Assembly (NCBI GenBank): GCA_015501075.1
Contig: JADNYJ010000093.1
Location: 62,001-126,000, forward strand
Reading direction: 5' to 3'
From: Gymnopilus junonius
Lineage: Eukaryota; Basidiomycota; Agaricomycetes; Agaricales; Galerinaceae
DNA length: 64,000 nucleotides
Below are positions 61,656-64,000 of the stretch, in pieces; the first letter of the stretch is position 1; each line of letters begins with the position of its first letter. Below the pieces are notes generated by a model. That model saw nothing but the letters and a program-made list of their open reading frames with translations, was not told where the DNA came from and did no database searches. The translations under genes were made by a program, and so were the position numbers.

Positions 61656-64000
61656 CATTGGCACTGAGTCAGCCTCTTCCAATACTCCTCGCACATGCCC
61701 ACTGCTACCCTCATGGCTACTGGAACCATTCAAGGCCCTGCTTGAAGAGTCAAGGTGCAGGGATTCAAATAACCTGCCACCTCTGTACTCAAAGTTTGGC
61801 ACCTTCTGGTTCCCCCGCAAGTCCACCTTCTTCCTTCTCTGCCATCAGCACCCTTCCCCACCTGATCTCTACAATCCACAGTTTGTTCTCTGGGACCCTC
61901 ATCCCCTTTGTGATCATGGTATCCCATGTCCAAATTGTGCCAAACCCCTTCAATGACATGCCAAAATCTCCCATCCCCATTGATGTGTAGATATGGACTC
62001 AACCTTCTGGATTATTGGTTACTGCTACCATTGTAGTACATGTATACATCCAAAATCAAAGAAACACACTGTTACATTCTGAAGCTGGGATCCCCAGATC
62101 CTCAAAGTCCTTCCACCTGCCCTTGCTGCTAAATTTACAGTGAGGCTGAGCCATGGCAGTGCAATCTCAAACACTGTTTTTGAATGGATGAGGTCATCCT
62201 TCCAAAATGGGGTGGCTTCAAAGCAGTTCACAGATGCTCTGCATGTTCAGCATCCCCTACGCTATGATTGCCTCCATCTTCAGTACCTTGAACATCTTGC
62301 TCTTCAACAGGAGACTTTAGATTTTTCATGGGGAGAAAGATATGAGGCATTTCTGCCATATGATGATGTCAGTCCACAGGGTCACCATGGATTTGTTCCA
62401 AGCTTGCAGTGGCTTTGGCACATGTATGATAGCTACATTGAAAAGCATTGCCATGATTTCAACCAGCACACAGCAATGCTTACAGCAGAGATCTGTGCCA
62501 TTGATCATAGCCACAAGGTCTGTTTACTTCCTGACTTTTTGTCCAACAATAACTTATCATTTAATTCAGATTACAAAGCACCTTGCTCAAGTTGAAGGTG
62601 AACAAGTATTCACAGGTCTGTTGACTGTCACCAATGAAAAGGGTGAAATCTGGACATGTAATCTTGTTGCTACCAAAGCACAGTCACAATCAGAACTTGC
62701 TTTAATGAGCATGGACAAATCCCTTAGACTCTATGGGCAGAGTCATCCCCTTGCCTTTTTCACAGATAACATGGCTGATAAGTCATTCCTTGAATGTTGT
62801 TTCCTTCTCTTCAGAATGATGTTGTTCCTATTGAGAAATATGGAAATCTCAAGGAATTTAAACTTCCACCTTCTCCAGTTGTTGAAATTCTTCCAAAGAC
62901 ACACCTTTGTCCATTGATGACACTATGCATTCAATTTTAGAGGATGTTCCTTCAAACAATGGATTTTAGTGGTTGGGTTTGATGCTGAATGGAACATTGA
63001 GCTCTCTCCTTGAGGAAATATTGTTCAGCATGGAAAAACAGCAATTATACAGATTGCATACCAAAATCAAGTTTACATCCTTCAAGTATGTTTCTTTTTA
63101 TTTCTATTATAAACTTCTCTTATTTGATCACAGGTCAGCAACATGCTTGCAAAGAAAGAGCTTCCACATAAATTGAAGCTTTTTCTTTCCCACTCATGGA
63201 TTCTCAAAGCTGGATGTCTTGTTGACTCTGATCTTGCCTACTTACAAGAGGCTTGTCATTCATCTATGCCTTTTGTTGGTGGACTTGATCTTGCAAAATA
63301 TGCTAAAGATTGACGTGTCATCTCCAATATATCGAAGACCAGTCTTGCAGATCTTTGTGCCCTTGTTTTGCATCATTGACTCAACAAGAATGTCTCAGAG
63401 TGCATCAGCCAAGATTGGGAGAATGTTGTGTTATCTCAGGAGCAACTGCAATATGCTGCTAAAGATGCTTATATCTCTCTTCTGATTTATGAAGAGCTTA
63501 CCAAAATCACTGTTCCTCATGCTCTTCCCTCATCCCTTCATCCATCAATGCCCATTCTTCTCTACAGCACAGATAATACTACAGTCATCACTGAGGGTCA
63601 GATTTCCCAATATTCGAGAGATCAAGCATATGATGGTATCAACATTTCTCTGACTTGGACTGTCATTGACATAACAAAGGTCCTAGTACCTGGGGCTATT
63701 GTTACCACCCACTGGCAGCGATCACTCAGTAGCTTTGGCCAAACACCTTTCTCAGTCATTTGCCTTCACAGTCATCTTCAAATCTTTGACCCAACCACTT
63801 CATCAACTATGGACTCTGATCTGGTCATCTCTGCACCATCTATGGGCTATAATTCACTTGCATCCTCTGCTGCCAACTCATCTCAAGCTGCTACTGAAAT
63901 AGTTGAAGAGAGAATTGAGAATGAAGGATCTTCTGTTGGAGATCTTCTATCTCAGGATCTTTCAGACAACACCCAGGAGCCCTCTCTTCCCAGAGACATT

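Larger units (their letters stand above)
60383..64000 (+). pseudogene. DUF6729-like / 3'-5' exonuclease gene, decayed, runs off right edge
   Basis: Likely start MDPDSDVMQCDEL at 60383, short exons joined by GTAAGT...GCAG introns, then a Pro/Ser/Ala-rich stretch and two AT-hook-like motifs (around 60944, broken by TGA where Arg is expected, and RGRPRKQ near 61092). A conserved cysteine/His region follows (SWLLEPFKALLEESRCRD, FWFPRKSTFFLL, GIPCPNCAKPL), continuing after a shift into a block (VDMDSTFW, LPPALAAKF, FNQHTAMLTAEICAIDHSHK) seen in mushroom DUF6729-type proteins (recognised from memory). The 3'-5' exonuclease (RNase D/DnaQ-like) part keeps FDAEW (62979), VDSDLAYL (63222) and YAAKDAY (63453), the DEDDy residues, but has TGA at 63311 and 63377 plus frameshifts. 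These genes are high-copy in mushrooms and may be transposon-borne. Confidence 0.65.

Overview
The window looks like nuclear DNA of a mushroom-forming basidiomycete (Agaricomycetes). Genes are split by many short GT...AG introns of about 45-60 bases. The gene families are typical of that group: a NACHT/NLR-like STAND NTPase, an F-box-like repeat protein, a PHD plus ubiquitin-protease-like protein, a DUF6729-like/3'-5' exonuclease gene and a Tf1/sushi-type chromovirus. There are no operons. Exon borders below were read by eye from splice consensus and reading frame.

Layout. 1-4.1 kb: end of a multi-pass membrane protein gene (minus, runs off the left edge), a short transposon-like element and a complete endonuclease IV/APN1 gene (minus). 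4.1-8.8 kb: gene-poor, with one possible small secreted peptide gene. 8.8-10.85 kb: a three-exon bHLH transcription factor (minus). 10.85-24.8 kb: an almost gene-free block of non-autonomous transposons: a 472-bp hAT-like element, a 129-bp TA-flanked foldback, a 1.5-kb element with long terminal inverted repeats (Mutator-like), and a 2.2-kb structure in which a 1.11-kb element has inserted into an inverted copy of itself. 24.8-29.5 kb: a large membrane-anchored amidohydrolase gene (minus). 31.0-37.0 kb: a PHD/USP-like gene and a broken NLR gene (both minus). 38.5-40.0 kb: F-box-like gene. 40.4-42.0 kb: AACTGG-rich repeat and a hAT element with AGTTC arrays. 43-48.7 kb: remnants (deaminase-like, RINGv-like, amidohydrolase-like and thymidylate synthase fragments) and one neat two-exon small gene. 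49.3-55.6 kb: a complete, very young Ty3/gypsy chromovirus with 236-bp LTRs and 5-bp target duplication, inserted in an HNH-domain gene whose halves flank it. 57.8-58.3 kb: a second amidohydrolase-like remnant with a 150-bp mariner-type element in it. 60.4-64 kb: a decayed DUF6729-like/exonuclease gene running off the right edge.

Two themes stand out. First, most single-base decay that can be scored by comparing copies (LTR against LTR, nested element against its host copy) or by conserved motif (in-frame TGA at expected Arg codons) is a CpG to TpG/CpA change, as expected of methylated, silenced repeats. Second, the retrotransposon is unusually readable: 11-base self-priming complementarity, a -1 frameshift heptamer at the gag stop, one pol frame broken only by three TGA codons, and an extra 152-codon ORF with its own TATA box between pol and the 3' LTR.
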